NCBI GenBank assembly: GCA_018823745.1
Contig: JAHJHR010000007.1
Span: 124,001-188,000 of the forward strand
Reading direction: 5' to 3'
DNA length: 64,000 nt
DNA from: Alphaproteobacteria bacterium
Lineage (GTDB): Bacteria; Pseudomonadota; Alphaproteobacteria; Oceanibaculales; Oceanibaculaceae
The translations under genes were made by a program, and so were the position numbers. Shown one piece after another: positions 23,255 to 32,228 of this stretch; the stretch's first letter is position 1, and each line of letters begins with the position of its first letter. The notes below the pieces were generated by a model. The model was not told the origin of the DNA. It did not search any database and saw only the letters and a program-made list of their open reading frames with translations.

Positions 23255-25939
23255 ATGCTGCACCCTGACCTCGTCATCGCGATTTGCCTTGCCTATGTTG
23301 CCATTCTGTTTGCGGTGGCCTTCGCAGGCGACCGGCGGGCCCGGCGCGATTCCGGCGGCTGGCTTTCGTCCCCACTGGTTTATACCCTGTCGATTTCTAT
23401 CTACTGCTCATCGTGGACGTTCTTTGGTGCCGTAGGCTCTGCTGCACGCAACGGGCTGGAATTCATCGCCATCTATCTTGGTCCGACCATCGTTTTTGTC
23501 GGATGGTGGGTGTTCCTCCGCAAGCTGGTCACAGTCGGGCGCGTACATAATACGACGTCGATCGCCGACTTCATCTCCGCGCGTTACGGCAAGAGCCAGA
23601 CGTTGGGCGCGGTCGTAACGCTGATCGCGGTGATCGCAACTGCCCCCTACATCTCGCTGCAACTCAAGGCCCTGACCGACAGCTTCCAGGTGCTGACCCT
23701 TCCGCGCGGTGCGGTGACTGCGGCAAGTTCGACGATTGAGCCCGACTATGTGCTCGCCTTCTGGATAGCGGCTGGCCTGTGCGTCTTCTCGATCATCTTC
23801 GGCGTGCGCAACATCGACGTGAACGAACGACATCACGGCGTCGTCGCGGCTATCGCCGTGGAAGCGGTCGTGAAGCTGGTCGCGCTCCTGGCCGTGGGGC
23901 TGTGGGTCGTCGGCCTGTCCGACTGGGACCCGGCCCTGGTCTTCGCCGGCGCACCGGCCAGCATCATCGACCCGGCTGAAACCTTCGGCCCGCGCTGGCT
24001 GACCCTTCTGTTCCTGGCGGCGGCGGCCGTCATCTGCCTGCCGCGCCAATTCCAGGTCACTGTGGTGGAGAATTCCGACAACCGCCAGATCCGAACCGCA
24101 TCCTGGCTGTTTCCGCTCTATTTGCTGCTGCTGTGCCTCTTCGTGATTCCGATTGCCATCGCCGGCCTGGAACGGCTGCCCGCCGGCTCCAACCCCGATC
24201 TCTTCGTGCTGACCCTGCCCATGCAGGAAAATTACAACACGCTGACCTTGCTTGCCTTTCTGGGTGGATTCTCTTCCGCGACCTCGATGGTCATCGTTTC
24301 CTCGATCGCCCTGTCGACCATGATCTCGAACCACATCGTCATGCCGCTGGCGCTGCGCCTGTCGCTGCTGCCCCAGGCCGGCGCCGAGGCGATGCGGCAT
24401 TTCATCCTGACCACACGGCGCTGCGCCGTCGTCTTCGTCGTGCTGCTCGGTCTTATCTATCTGCGCGCGAGCAATTCCGACGCGCTGGCAGCCATCGGTC
24501 TTATCTCGTTCTGTGGCGTGGCGCAGTTCCTGCCCAGCCTGGTCGGCGGACTCTATTGGAGCCGGGCAACGGCAGCCGGCGCACTGGTGGGGCTGGTGTG
24601 TGGGCTCGTCCTGTGGGGGTACACGCTTGTGCTCCCGAGCTTCGGAGGAACCGCCCTGATGTCGGCTTCGACCATCGCCGATGGCCCCTTTGGAGTTCTA
24701 TGGCTGCGGCCGCACGCTCTGTTCGGGCTCAACGGCTACGACCCCCTCGTCCATGCGGTCTTCTGGAGCATGACCGCGAATGTCTTGTTGTTCGTGCTGG
24801 TGTCGCTGGCGAGGGAGCCGACGCCGCTTGCACGGTTCCAATCGATGCTGTTCGTCGATGTCTTCCGCCGCCAGACCGAAACCGAGCAGCGTATCATCCG
24901 TCGCACAGCGCGCATCGCCGACCTGCGCCAGATCGCCGAGCGGATTCTTGGCCCCGCCGAAGCGACTGCGCTGTTCGCGGATCGGGAGGTCCGCCGCTCG
25001 ATCATTGCCGGAGATAATATGATCTCGCGCGTCGAGCAACGGCTGGCGGCAAACGTCGGCGCGGCGTCGGCCCGCTCCCTGATCTCACGGGTGGTGAGCG
25101 ATGAGACCATCAGCGTGCAGGAACTGAAGCGTCTCGCCGGGGAAGCCGAGCAGATTCGCGCCTATTCCGAGGAACTTGAACGTAAGTCACGCCAGGTCGA
25201 GGCGACCGCGGCGGCACTAGCGGCCGCCAACCAGCGCCTGCGCGAGGTAGATGCGCAGAAGGACGAATTTCTGAGCCAAATCAGCCATGAGGTGCGCACC
25301 CCGATGACCTCAATCCGTTCGTTCAGCGACATTCTACTCGCTGAGCCAGCCATGCAGGAGGAACAGAAACTCCGCTTTCTCAACATCATTCAAAACGAGA
25401 GTAGCCGGCTCACCAGATTGCTTGACAGCATTCTCGAACTGGATCTGTTGCGCACCGCCTCCGCGCGCCACGCGCCAGTCGACTTCGATCCTGAAGATGT
25501 GCTGACCTCCGCAATGGAGAGCTGCGAGGCGCTCGCCCACACTGCCGGCACGACGTTGGTGCGGCTTCGGAGCGCCGCCTCCGTAACGCTCTCAGGCGAA
25601 CCAGACAAACTGGCGCAGATATTCATCAACCTGATCTCTAACGCCATCAAATACAACGATGCGCCGAAACCCAAGGTGAGTGTCTCCAGCAGTTCAAGCG
25701 GGGGGGTGTATGAGGTGCGTGTCGAGGACAATGGACGTGGCATTGCCAAACAGGATCACGAGCGCATTTTCTTGAAATTCGAACGCGGTCCTGTGGTGGG
25801 CCATCAGGGGGCGGGGCTAGGGCTCTCAATTTCACGCCAGATAACAGAGCAGTTCGGCGGCAAACTTTTCCTCGACGAAAGCGGCAAGTCGGGCGCGTGC
25901 TTCATTCTGCAGGTCCCGATATCGGGCAGGGAAGGGTAA
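23255..25939 (+). CDS. Sodium/solute symporter-fused histidine kinase (CrbS-like)
   Basis: This 894-residue protein joins a solute:sodium symporter domain (about residues 1-500, with NTTSIADFISARYGKSQ and GGFSSATSMVIVSSIALSTM) to a linker with a coiled coil (about 610-670), a DHp domain with H678 in QISHEVRTPMTSIRS and an ATPase domain with VEDNGRGI and GAGLGLSISR. CrbS-type proteins of this build sense acetate-like compounds by binding or transporting them and control acetyl-CoA synthetase genes. Its ATG follows the stop of the small membrane protein directly. The partner is probably the receiver at 22626. No PAS domain is evident, unlike many CrbS proteins. Confidence 0.93.
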   Translation: MLHPDLVIAICLAYVAILFAVAFAGDRRARRDSGGWLSSPLVYTLSISIYCSSWTFFGAVGSAARNGLEFIAIYLGPTIVFVGWWVFLRKLVTVGRVHNTTSIADFISARYGKSQTLGAVVTLIAVIATAPYISLQLKALTDSFQVLTLPRGAVTAASSTIEPDYVLAFWIAAGLCVFSIIFGVRNIDVNERHHGVVAAIAVEAVVKLVALLAVGLWVVGLSDWDPALVFAGAPASIIDPAETFGPRWLTLLFLAAAAVICLPRQFQVTVVENSDNRQIRTASWLFPLYLLLLCLFVIPIAIAGLERLPAGSNPDLFVLTLPMQENYNTLTLLAFLGGFSSATSMVIVSSIALSTMISNHIVMPLALRLSLLPQAGAEAMRHFILTTRRCAVVFVVLLGLIYLRASNSDALAAIGLISFCGVAQFLPSLVGGLYWSRATAAGALVGLVCGLVLWGYTLVLPSFGGTALMSASTIADGPFGVLWLRPHALFGLNGYDPLVHAVFWSMTANVLLFVLVSLAREPTPLARFQSMLFVDVFRRQTETEQRIIRRTARIADLRQIAERILGPAEATALFADREVRRSIIAGDNMISRVEQRLAANVGAASARSLISRVVSDETISVQELKRLAGEAEQIRAYSEELERKSRQVEATAAALAAANQRLREVDAQKDEFLSQISHEVRTPMTSIRSFSDILLAEPAMQEEQKLRFLNIIQNESSRLTRLLDSILELDLLRTASARHAPVDFDPEDVLTSAMESCEALAHTAGTTLVRLRSAASVTLSGEPDKLAQIFINLISNAIKYNDAPKPKVSVSSSSSGGVYEVRVEDNGRGIAKQDHERIFLKFERGPVVGHQGAGLGLSISRQITEQFGGKLFLDESGKSGACFILQVPISGREG

Positions 25940-26420
25940 GAATGCTGCCCACCCACTGACGCTCTGCCTCAGCTTCATGCTGCCTCAGCTTCATGCGCTG
26001 GCTGTAACCCTCGGCCGAGCGGCTGACGATGAATCTCGCCGCTTCACCACAGCAGATCAGTCGAATCGGGTAAGCTCTATTGCTTCCCTCGTGCTTACCC
26101 GCCGCCGCTTCGTGCCATAGCCCGGACACGACAACGCCGCCAAGCTGTTGCATTGGCGGCGTAAATTTGGTTGCGGGGGCGTGAATCCACCGAGGCTTGT
26201 TGTCCGAATGACTTTGTCCGTAGCTCAAGCGGCTAGCCACATCGTAAGAGGAAACGGATGAAGAGCAGGTCGAGTGCTCATTCTCTTGCAAGGGCGTCCC
26301 GGTAGCAGTCACGGAAAGCATTCGATGATGCCAACCAGAAGGCCGCCGGTGAACTGAAATGCAGCACGCAATCGGCTGATGACTGTACGCGGTTGTTGTT
26401 AACCTGATGGACAAGGTCGC
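25940..26420. other. Non-coding spacer with tandem duplication, possibly decayed DNA
   Basis: This 481-bp gap lies between convergent genes. It holds two tandem copies of a 16-bp unit (25964-25995). An open minus-strand frame (25902-26414) runs through it but has no ribosome site, a protein composition unlike its neighbours and overlaps the kinase gene end. A stretch around 26140-26200 has repeated TTGGCGGCGT-like words reminiscent of transposon debris, but I cannot identify an element. Confidence 0.45.
25964..25995. repeat. Two tandem copies of a 16-bp unit
   Basis: CTGCCTCAGCTTCATG occurs twice back to back, 25 bases after the symporter-kinase stop. It looks like a recent slippage duplication. 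Confidence 0.9.
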
Positions 26421-27626
26421 CTATCTCATCAGCGCGCGCACATGCTGCTCAACAACCTCAACGAAACCGGCATGATTGATGTGATGCGGCACCCGGATCA
26501 GCCTGTGGTCGGGGCGGGCGTCGAAGCACCGCTCGAACGCCGCGAACAGGGCGGCATTCGCTGCAGGATCATGGAATTTCTGCCCCGGCGCGTCCAGGGC
26601 GGACGTCCCGCCTTCCGGCAGCAGCAGGCGCACCGGCCCCGGCGAGGCATTCAGCTTTTCGCAGATCCAGGCGGCGATCTGCTCCAGTTCTTCCGCAGTG
26701 GTGCGCATCAGCGTGACATTGGCGTTATGGGCGTGGAACAGCCGCCCGCGATACCGCTCGGGTATCGTCTCCGGCGCCCAGAAATTCACCATGTCCAGCG
26801 CCCCGCAGGAGCCGACCCAGGGAATGCCGGTGCGGGCCACGACATCGAATCTCTCCGGCCCCGCCGTGCAGACACCGCCCAGCAGATGGTCGGCCGCCTC
26901 GGTCGTGGTGATATCGACCATGCCCTGCAGCATGCCGGAACCGGCGATGGCCTCCAGCGCTCTTCCGCCGGGGCCGTTGGCGTGGAACACCTGGCATTCG
27001 TAATCGCCTGACAGACGCGCCGTCAGCTGCTGGATGCAGGCAGTGGTGACGCCGAACATGCTGAAGCCCAGCGCCGGGCGGCTATCCGCCGATTGCGGCA
27101 CCGGGCGCGTCATCATGCCGGCCAGGGCATGGGCGGCGTTCGCCAGGATCACCCGCGACAGGCGGTTCAGCCCGGCAATATCCGTGACGGGATACATCAT
27201 GGCGATGTCATGCACCCCGACGAACGGCCCGACATCGCCGGCAGCCAAAGTGGAAACCATCAGCTTCGGCACGCCGATGGGCAGCGCGCGCAAAGCCGGG
27301 GCGACGATGGAGGTGCCGCCGGAACCGCCCAGCCCGATCATGCCGCCTATATCCTGCCGCGTGGCAACGAAGCCCAGCAGCGCCGCGGTCATCGCGGTGA
27401 CAGCCGCCCCCCGGTCACCGGCGGCGAATACCGCCTCCCGGCCATCGGGATGGCAGGCCGCGACCGCCTCGGCGCTGACATCCGCCTCGGTAGCCGGGAT
27501 CTTCGTGCCGACATCGACGGTGACGACGGGCAGCCCGGCCGCGCGCAGCAGCCCGGCGACATAGAGCAGCTCCTCCGCCTTGGTGTCGAAGGTACCGATC
27601 ACATATGCCGTACCGGGGGCCGCCAT
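26421..27626 (-). CDS. Tm-1-like (UPF0261) ATP-binding domain protein
   Basis: This 401-residue protein matches the UPF0261 family: YVIGTFDTKAEELLYVAGLLRAAGLPVVTVDVGT at the start, GGSGGTSIVAPALRALPIGVPKLMVSTLA and TGIPWVGSCGALDMVNFWAPETIP. It corresponds to the N-terminal half of the plant Tm-1 protein, an inhibitor of tobamovirus replication. The bacterial role is unknown. It is the last gene of an operon with an SRPBCC protein, the TIM-barrel counterpart of the Tm-1 C-terminal half and an ABC importer, so a catabolic or ligand-processing job is likely. It starts eight bases after the SRPBCC stop. Confidence 0.88.
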   Translation of the reverse strand: MAAPGTAYVIGTFDTKAEELLYVAGLLRAAGLPVVTVDVGTKIPATEADVSAEAVAACHPDGREAVFAAGDRGAAVTAMTAALLGFVATRQDIGGMIGLGGSGGTSIVAPALRALPIGVPKLMVSTLAAGDVGPFVGVHDIAMMYPVTDIAGLNRLSRVILANAAHALAGMMTRPVPQSADSRPALGFSMFGVTTACIQQLTARLSGDYECQVFHANGPGGRALEAIAGSGMLQGMVDITTTEAADHLLGGVCTAGPERFDVVARTGIPWVGSCGALDMVNFWAPETIPERYRGRLFHAHNANVTLMRTTAEELEQIAAWICEKLNASPGPVRLLLPEGGTSALDAPGQKFHDPAANAALFAAFERCFDARPDHRLIRVPHHINHAGFVEVVEQHVRALMR

Positions 27627-27634
27627 AGCAGTCG

Positions 27635-28081
27635 CTATGCCTTGCGACGGGAATTGGCGACCTTCACCGCACCCTCGAAGGCGAAGCGGAAAGTGTCGCT
27701 GACAATCTGGTGGACGCTCACCGCATCAGCATCCGCCACATCATATTCGGCCCACCATTCGCCGAAGGTCTTGCCGCCCTCGGTGATCGGCTTGAGCCGC
27801 ATCTCCGACACATAGTTCTGCACCGGCAGCGTCGCCTCCAGAATGCGGTAGGCGCAGACATGATCGCGGTCCGAAAGGATCAGCAATTCCTCGCGGATAT
27901 GGCCGCCCTCATGGGTGAAGAAATTCCGCACGCAGCCGATCTGGTCGGATGGCTTGCCGTCCTCGATCTCGCTTTTCGAGAAGAAGGGGTGATAGACCGG
28001 CAGAGCGTTGAAGTCGCGCAGCACGCCCCAGGCTTCCGCAATCGGAATATCCATGACGGCGCTGATATAGACCCGTGCCAT
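27635..28081 (-). CDS. SRPBCC-family (START/Bet v 1-like) protein
   Basis: This 148-residue protein reads MARVYISAVMDIPIAEAWGVLRDFNALPVYHPFFSKSEIEDG, the usual beginning of polyketide-cyclase-like SRPBCC folds that form a hydrophobic ligand pocket. The end (VSDTFRFAFEGAVKVANSRRKA) fits the long C-terminal helix. The ATG at 28081 was chosen because it follows the TIM-barrel gene stop by two bases; the longer open frame upstream overlaps that gene. It may bind or convert the compound imported by the adjacent ABC system. Not predicted to be secreted. Confidence 0.85.
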   Translation of the reverse strand: MARVYISAVMDIPIAEAWGVLRDFNALPVYHPFFSKSEIEDGKPSDQIGCVRNFFTHEGGHIREELLILSDRDHVCAYRILEATLPVQNYVSEMRLKPITEGGKTFGEWWAEYDVADADAVSVHQIVSDTFRFAFEGAVKVANSRRKA

Positions 28082-28083
28082 TC

Positions 28084-28935
28084 TCAGTTTCCTCCCTTTT
28101 CCTTCAAGGATGTCAGCCCCTTGAAGGTTTTTATGTGGTTCACGATGGCGGTCTCGACCGGCAGGCGCTCGACGCTGCTGGCGCCATAGAAGCCGTTGCA
28201 ATGCTGGCTGTTTCGCAGCACGAAATCGACATCCTCCGGCGAGGAGATCGGCCCGCCATGGGCGATGATGATGACATCCTTGCGCACGCGCCGCGCGGCC
28301 TCGGCCCATTCGTCGATCAAGGCCACCGATTGCGCCAGCGATTTGGAAGTCGTGGCGCCGATGCTGCCGCCGGTGGTCACGCCCATATGCGGCACGATGA
28401 TGTCGGCCCCGGCCTTCGCCATCTCCACCGCCTCCTCGGCGGAGAAGACATAGGGTGTGGTCAGCAGGTCCAGATCATGGGCCTGGCGGATCATGTCGAT
28501 CTCGGTGGAGAAATTGATGCCGGTCTCCTCCAGGCTGATTCGGAAGGTGCCATCGATGATGCCCACGGTCGGGAAGTTCTGCACGCCGGAGAAGCCCAGC
28601 TCCTTCAGCTCCTTCAGGAAGACCGGCATGATGATGAAGGGGTCGGTGCCGTTCACCCCGGCGATCACCGGCGTGGTCTTGCAGACCGGCAGGATTTCGA
28701 CGGCCATCTCCTTCACGATGTCATTGGCGTTGCCATAGGCCAGAAGCCCGGCCGAGGAGGCCCGCCCGGCCATGCGGTAGCGCCCGGAATTATAGACGAT
28801 GATGAGGTCGATGCCGCCCGCCTCCTCGCATTTCGCCGAGATGCCCGTGCCGGCGCCGCCGCCAATGATCGGGTCGCCCCGGCGGATCATGTCTCGGAAT
28901 CGCTCAAGGATGGCTGCGCGTTCAAATCTGGGCAT
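28084..28935 (-). CDS. TIM-barrel protein, phosphoenolpyruvate-hydrolase-like (Tm-1 C-terminal type)
   Basis: This 283-residue protein belongs to the phosphoenolpyruvate hydrolase-like/TIM-barrel signal transduction family. It has [38 protein letters not shown]-like text at the start (residues 21-57), [31 protein letters not shown] and [14 protein letters not shown]. This family corresponds to the C-terminal half of plant Tm-1, whose N-terminal half is encoded two genes downstream. The ATG at 28935 has AAGGAAG about six bases upstream and overlaps the permease gene by 14 bp. The true substrate is not known. Confidence 0.87.
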   Translation of the reverse strand: MPRFERAAILERFRDMIRRGDPIIGGGAGTGISAKCEEAGGIDLIIVYNSGRYRMAGRASSAGLLAYGNANDIVKEMAVEILPVCKTTPVIAGVNGTDPFIIMPVFLKELKELGFSGVQNFPTVGIIDGTFRISLEETGINFSTEIDMIRQAHDLDLLTTPYVFSAEEAVEMAKAGADIIVPHMGVTTGGSIGATTSKSLAQSVALIDEWAEAARRVRKDVIIIAHGGPISSPEDVDFVLRNSQHCNGFYGASSVERLPVETAIVNHIKTFKGLTSLKEKGGN

Positions 28936-29929
28936 TCTGTTCTTCCTTACTAGGGCGGACCGCAGTAGCTGGGCGCCGGGACAGCAAATGGTTGATTTCG
29001 CCCAGGACCCCGCGACGGAAGACCAGGACACAGAGAATGAAGATGATGCCGATCACCACCGTGACCCAGGCACCCAGCGCATCGAAATAATGGCGCAGCA
29101 GGGAGATCAGCACCGCGCCGATGGCCGGACCGAAGACCGAGTTCATGCCGCCCAGCAGCGTCATCAGGATGACGTCGCCGGACATGTGCCAGTGCACATC
29201 GGTCAGGGCCGCCAGCCGGAAGACCACGCATTTCAGCGATCCGGCCAGGCCCGACAGCCCGGCTGACAGGGCAAAGGCGATGATCTTGTAGCGATCAACC
29301 GCATAGCCCATGGACCGCGCGCGGGGTTCATGCTCGCGGATGGCGCGCAGCACCTCGCCGAAGGGTGAATTCACGATGCGGTTGACCAGCCATAGCCCGC
29401 CGATGACGCAGGCCAGCACGAGGAAATAGAGCCGGCTGTCATCCGACAGATCGACAAGACCGAACAGATGGCCGCGCGGGATTGGCTGCATGCCGTCCTC
29501 CGCCCCCGTGAAGGACGACTGGAGGAAGGTGAAATAGACCATCTGGGCCAGCGCCAGGGTGATCATCGCCAGATAGATGCCCTGGCGGCGAATCGCCAGC
29601 ACACCGAAGGCGGCGCCCAGAATTGTGGTGAACAGCACGCCAGCCAGGATCGCCAGCTCCGTCGACCAGCCCAGGTCGCGCAGCGCATAGCCGGTGATAT
29701 AGGCCGATCCGCCGAAGAACGCGGCATGGCCGAAGGAGACAATGCCGGCATGGCCGAGCAACAGGTTGAACGCGCAGGCAAACAGCGCAAAGCACATCAT
29801 CTTCATCAGGAAGATCGGATAGATGATTTGCGGAAAGAAGGGCGCGGCCAACAGCAAGGCCAGCAGGACAAGAAAGAAGCCGCGTTTCATCGCCGGGGAA
29901 ACCCTCAGGGAGACCGGGAAGGACAGCAT
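28922..29929 (-). CDS. LivM-type ABC permease (Tm-1 operon)
   Basis: This 335-residue permease has about nine to ten helices. Typical motifs are [27 protein letters not shown], the EAA-like loop [36 protein letters not shown] and [29 protein letters not shown] lies about five bases before the ATG at 29929, which shares one base with the livH-type stop. It forms the membrane channel with the protein at 29929-30816. Confidence 0.92.
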   Translation of the reverse strand: MLSFPVSLRVSPAMKRGFFLVLLALLLAAPFFPQIIYPIFLMKMMCFALFACAFNLLLGHAGIVSFGHAAFFGGSAYITGYALRDLGWSTELAILAGVLFTTILGAAFGVLAIRRQGIYLAMITLALAQMVYFTFLQSSFTGAEDGMQPIPRGHLFGLVDLSDDSRLYFLVLACVIGGLWLVNRIVNSPFGEVLRAIREHEPRARSMGYAVDRYKIIAFALSAGLSGLAGSLKCVVFRLAALTDVHWHMSGDVILMTLLGGMNSVFGPAIGAVLISLLRHYFDALGAWVTVVIGIIFILCVLVFRRGVLGEINHLLSRRPATAVRPSKEEQNAQI

Positions 29930-30816
29930 CAGCTTTCCTCCCGCCCAAACAGGCCGGCCGGGCGCAGCAGCAGGACCAGCGCCATCACCAGGAAGACCAC
30001 CGTCGTCGATGCCTCGGAGTAATAGACCTTCGCCAACCCCTCGATCACGCCAAGGCCCAGCCCGGTCACGGCGGAGCCGAGGACGGAGCCAAGCCCGCCA
30101 ATGACCACGATGGCAAAGACGATGATGACGAGATCCGACCCCATGGATGGATTCACATGCTGGATGGGTGCTGCCAGCACGCCGGCAAAGCCGGCCAGCG
30201 CCACGCCGGCACCATAGGTCAGGGTCAGCAGGATCGGCACATTGATGCCAAAGGCCTGGGTCAGTTCAGGGCGTTCGGTGGCGGCGCGCAGATAGGCCCC
30301 CATCCGCGTCTTCTCGATGACGATCCAGGTGCCGGCACAGACGATCACTGCCATCAGGATGACGAAGCCGCGATAGATCGGCAGCATCATGAAGCCCAGA
30401 TCGACCACGCCGCGCATCGAGGCCGGTGTCGGGAAGGGATTGCCGGAGGAGCCCATGAAAACGCGGAACCCGCCCTCCAGCACCAGCACCAGCCCGAAGG
30501 TCAGGAACAGGCCGTAAAGCGGGTCCAGCTTATAGATGCGGCGCAGGGCAAAGCGCTCGAACAGGATACCGGCCACGCCGACAACCAGCGGCGCGATGAT
30601 CATCGCCGGCCAGTAGCCGATTCCGAAATACCGGCCGACCAGGAAGGCAACGAACGCCCCCAGCATGAAGAAGGCGCCATGTGCGAAATTCACGATGCGC
30701 AGCAGGCCGAAAATGATGGCGAGCCCCAGGCTGAGCACCGCGTAGAACGCCCCATTGACGAGGCCGAGCATGATCTGGCCCATCAGAGCCTGATGCGGAA
30801 TGCCAAAAATATCCAT
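29929..30816 (-). CDS. LivH-type ABC permease (Tm-1 operon)
   Basis: This 295-residue permease is of standard LivH length: [40 protein letters not shown] near the N-terminus and VFAIVVIGGLGSVLGSAVTGLGLGVIEGL near the end. It follows the binding-protein gene after 127 bp with two stem-loops. It overlaps the livM-type gene by one base. Confidence 0.92.
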   Translation of the reverse strand: MDIFGIPHQALMGQIMLGLVNGAFYAVLSLGLAIIFGLLRIVNFAHGAFFMLGAFVAFLVGRYFGIGYWPAMIIAPLVVGVAGILFERFALRRIYKLDPLYGLFLTFGLVLVLEGGFRVFMGSSGNPFPTPASMRGVVDLGFMMLPIYRGFVILMAVIVCAGTWIVIEKTRMGAYLRAATERPELTQAFGINVPILLTLTYGAGVALAGFAGVLAAPIQHVNPSMGSDLVIIVFAIVVIGGLGSVLGSAVTGLGLGVIEGLAKVYYSEASTTVVFLVMALVLLLRPAGLFGREES

Positions 30817-30858
30817 CAGCCAGTCAGTCTCCGTCCGGCGATCCAGTCGTCTCGTCCA

Positions 30859-30886
30859 AAGGCCGGCCGATATGCCGGCCGGCCTT
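30859..30886 (-). terminator. Strong stem-loop between second binding protein and permeases
   Basis: AAGGCCGGCC pairs perfectly with GGCCGGCCTT over 10 bp with an 8-base loop, between the binding-protein stop (30944) and the livH-type start. On the minus strand TTT follows the stem. It probably causes partial termination or mRNA stabilisation, as for the similar hairpin at 19452. Confidence 0.55.
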
Positions 30887-30904
30887 CGAGGCGAGGGCGA
30901 ATGT

Positions 30905-30933
30905 CCCGGACCGGCCGGAAAGACCGGCCCGGG
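30905..30933 (-). terminator. Second, imperfect stem-loop in the same gap
   Basis: CCCGG-A-CCGG pairs with CCGG-C-CCGGG around a nine-base loop, 11 bases after the binding-protein stop. Together with 30859-30886 it makes the gap almost entirely hairpin-forming. Confidence 0.4.
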
Positions 30934-30943
30934 CGCGCATCGG

Positions 30944-32155
30944 TCACTTCTTGACCAGGTCGCACTTGCTGTCGGAGAGCGGCTGGAAGGCCTGTTCCGC
31001 CGGGATGGTCGAAACCTGCTTCAGGTAATCCCAGGGACCTTTCGATTCCGCCGGAGTCTTCACCTGCCAGAGATACATGTCATGGACGAAGCGGCCATCG
31101 ACCCGGACCGTGCCGTTCTTGGTGAACATATCGCTGACTTTCATCTCACGCATCTTCTTCGAGACCGCATCCGGCTCGTCGGTGCCGGCTGCCTTGACGG
31201 CGTTCAGATACATCATGGTCGAGGAGTAATCGGCGGCCTGCGCCATGTTCGGCATCTTGCCAACCCGCTCGTTGAAGCGCTTGGCGAAGGCGCGGGTGTC
31301 GTCATTCATGTCCCAGTACCAGGCATTGGTCAGCAGCAGCCCCTGGGCGGCCGGCAGGCCCAGCGCATGAACGTCTTCGATCCACAGCAGCAGGGCAGCC
31401 AGTTTCTGATTCTTCGTCGCGCCGAATTCGGCAGCAGCACGGATCGCATTCACCGCGTCAGCACCGGTGGAGGCAACGCCGATAATCTCCGCCTTCGAGG
31501 CCTGGGCCTGCAGCACATAGGAGGAGAAGTCAGTGGTCGCCAGCGGATGGCGCGCAGCCCCCGCCACGCGGCCGCCATTGGCGCGCACAACCTTGGAAAC
31601 CTGCTCCTCCAGCCCGATGCCGAAGGCGAAGTCGACAGTCAGGAAGAACCAGGTCTTCCCGCCCTGCTCCACCACGGCCTTGCCGGTGCCATGCGCCAGC
31701 GAATAGGCGTCATAGGCATAGTGAATGGCGTAAGGCGAGCACAGTTCGTTGGTGATGCCCATGTTGGAGGCGCCATTGACGATGATGTGGCGCTTCTTTT
31801 CCTTGGCCACAGCCGCGACAGCGCGGGCCACGCCGGAATTCGCAAGATCGTTGATCATGTCGACACTGCCGGTGTCGAACCATTCGCGCGCCTTGGCGGC
31901 GCCGACATCCGGCTTGTTCAGGTGATCGGCGAAAACGACATCGATTTTCTTGCCGAGAACGGTGCCGCCGAAATCCTCGGCAGCCATCTTCACCGCCTCG
32001 ACAGCACCCTTGCCGGACAGATCGCTGTAGATGCCCGACATATCGGCCAGAACGCCGATACGCACCACGTCATCGGATACCTGGGCCGTCGCCCCGGTTG
32101 CCCCGAAGGCCAGGATGGACGCAGCCGTTACCGCCAGTCGAAGACTGTTTTTCAT
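30944..32155 (-). CDS. ABC importer substrate-binding protein (HAAT type, Tm-1 operon)
   Basis: This 403-residue periplasmic receptor has a Sec signal peptide (residues 1-24, cleavage after ATA) followed by DDVVRIGVLADMSGIYSDLSGKGAVEAVKMA, the start of a type I binding fold. GGGAGGA lies about five bases before the ATG. It is divergent from an AraC regulator across only 73 bp and heads the run to the permeases, TIM-barrel, SRPBCC and Tm-1-like genes. The ATPases for this importer are on the far side of the AraC gene (33078-34530). Confidence 0.92.
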   Translation of the reverse strand: MKNSLRLAVTAASILAFGATGATAQVSDDVVRIGVLADMSGIYSDLSGKGAVEAVKMAAEDFGGTVLGKKIDVVFADHLNKPDVGAAKAREWFDTGSVDMINDLANSGVARAVAAVAKEKKRHIIVNGASNMGITNELCSPYAIHYAYDAYSLAHGTGKAVVEQGGKTWFFLTVDFAFGIGLEEQVSKVVRANGGRVAGAARHPLATTDFSSYVLQAQASKAEIIGVASTGADAVNAIRAAAEFGATKNQKLAALLLWIEDVHALGLPAAQGLLLTNAWYWDMNDDTRAFAKRFNERVGKMPNMAQAADYSSTMMYLNAVKAAGTDEPDAVSKKMREMKVSDMFTKNGTVRVDGRFVHDMYLWQVKTPAESKGPWDYLKQVSTIPAEQAFQPLSDSKCDLVKK

Positions 32156-32228
32156 GATTTCCTCCCAATGTTAGCGTTTACTTCTTATTATTGTTTTCCA
32201 CTTTACCGGCAGAACAGACGCGCAATCC

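Noticed and set aside
25902-26414. 170-codon minus-strand frame in the spacer
   Set aside because: No ribosome site and no recognisable domain; it runs through the tandem 16-bp repeat and overlaps the kinase end.
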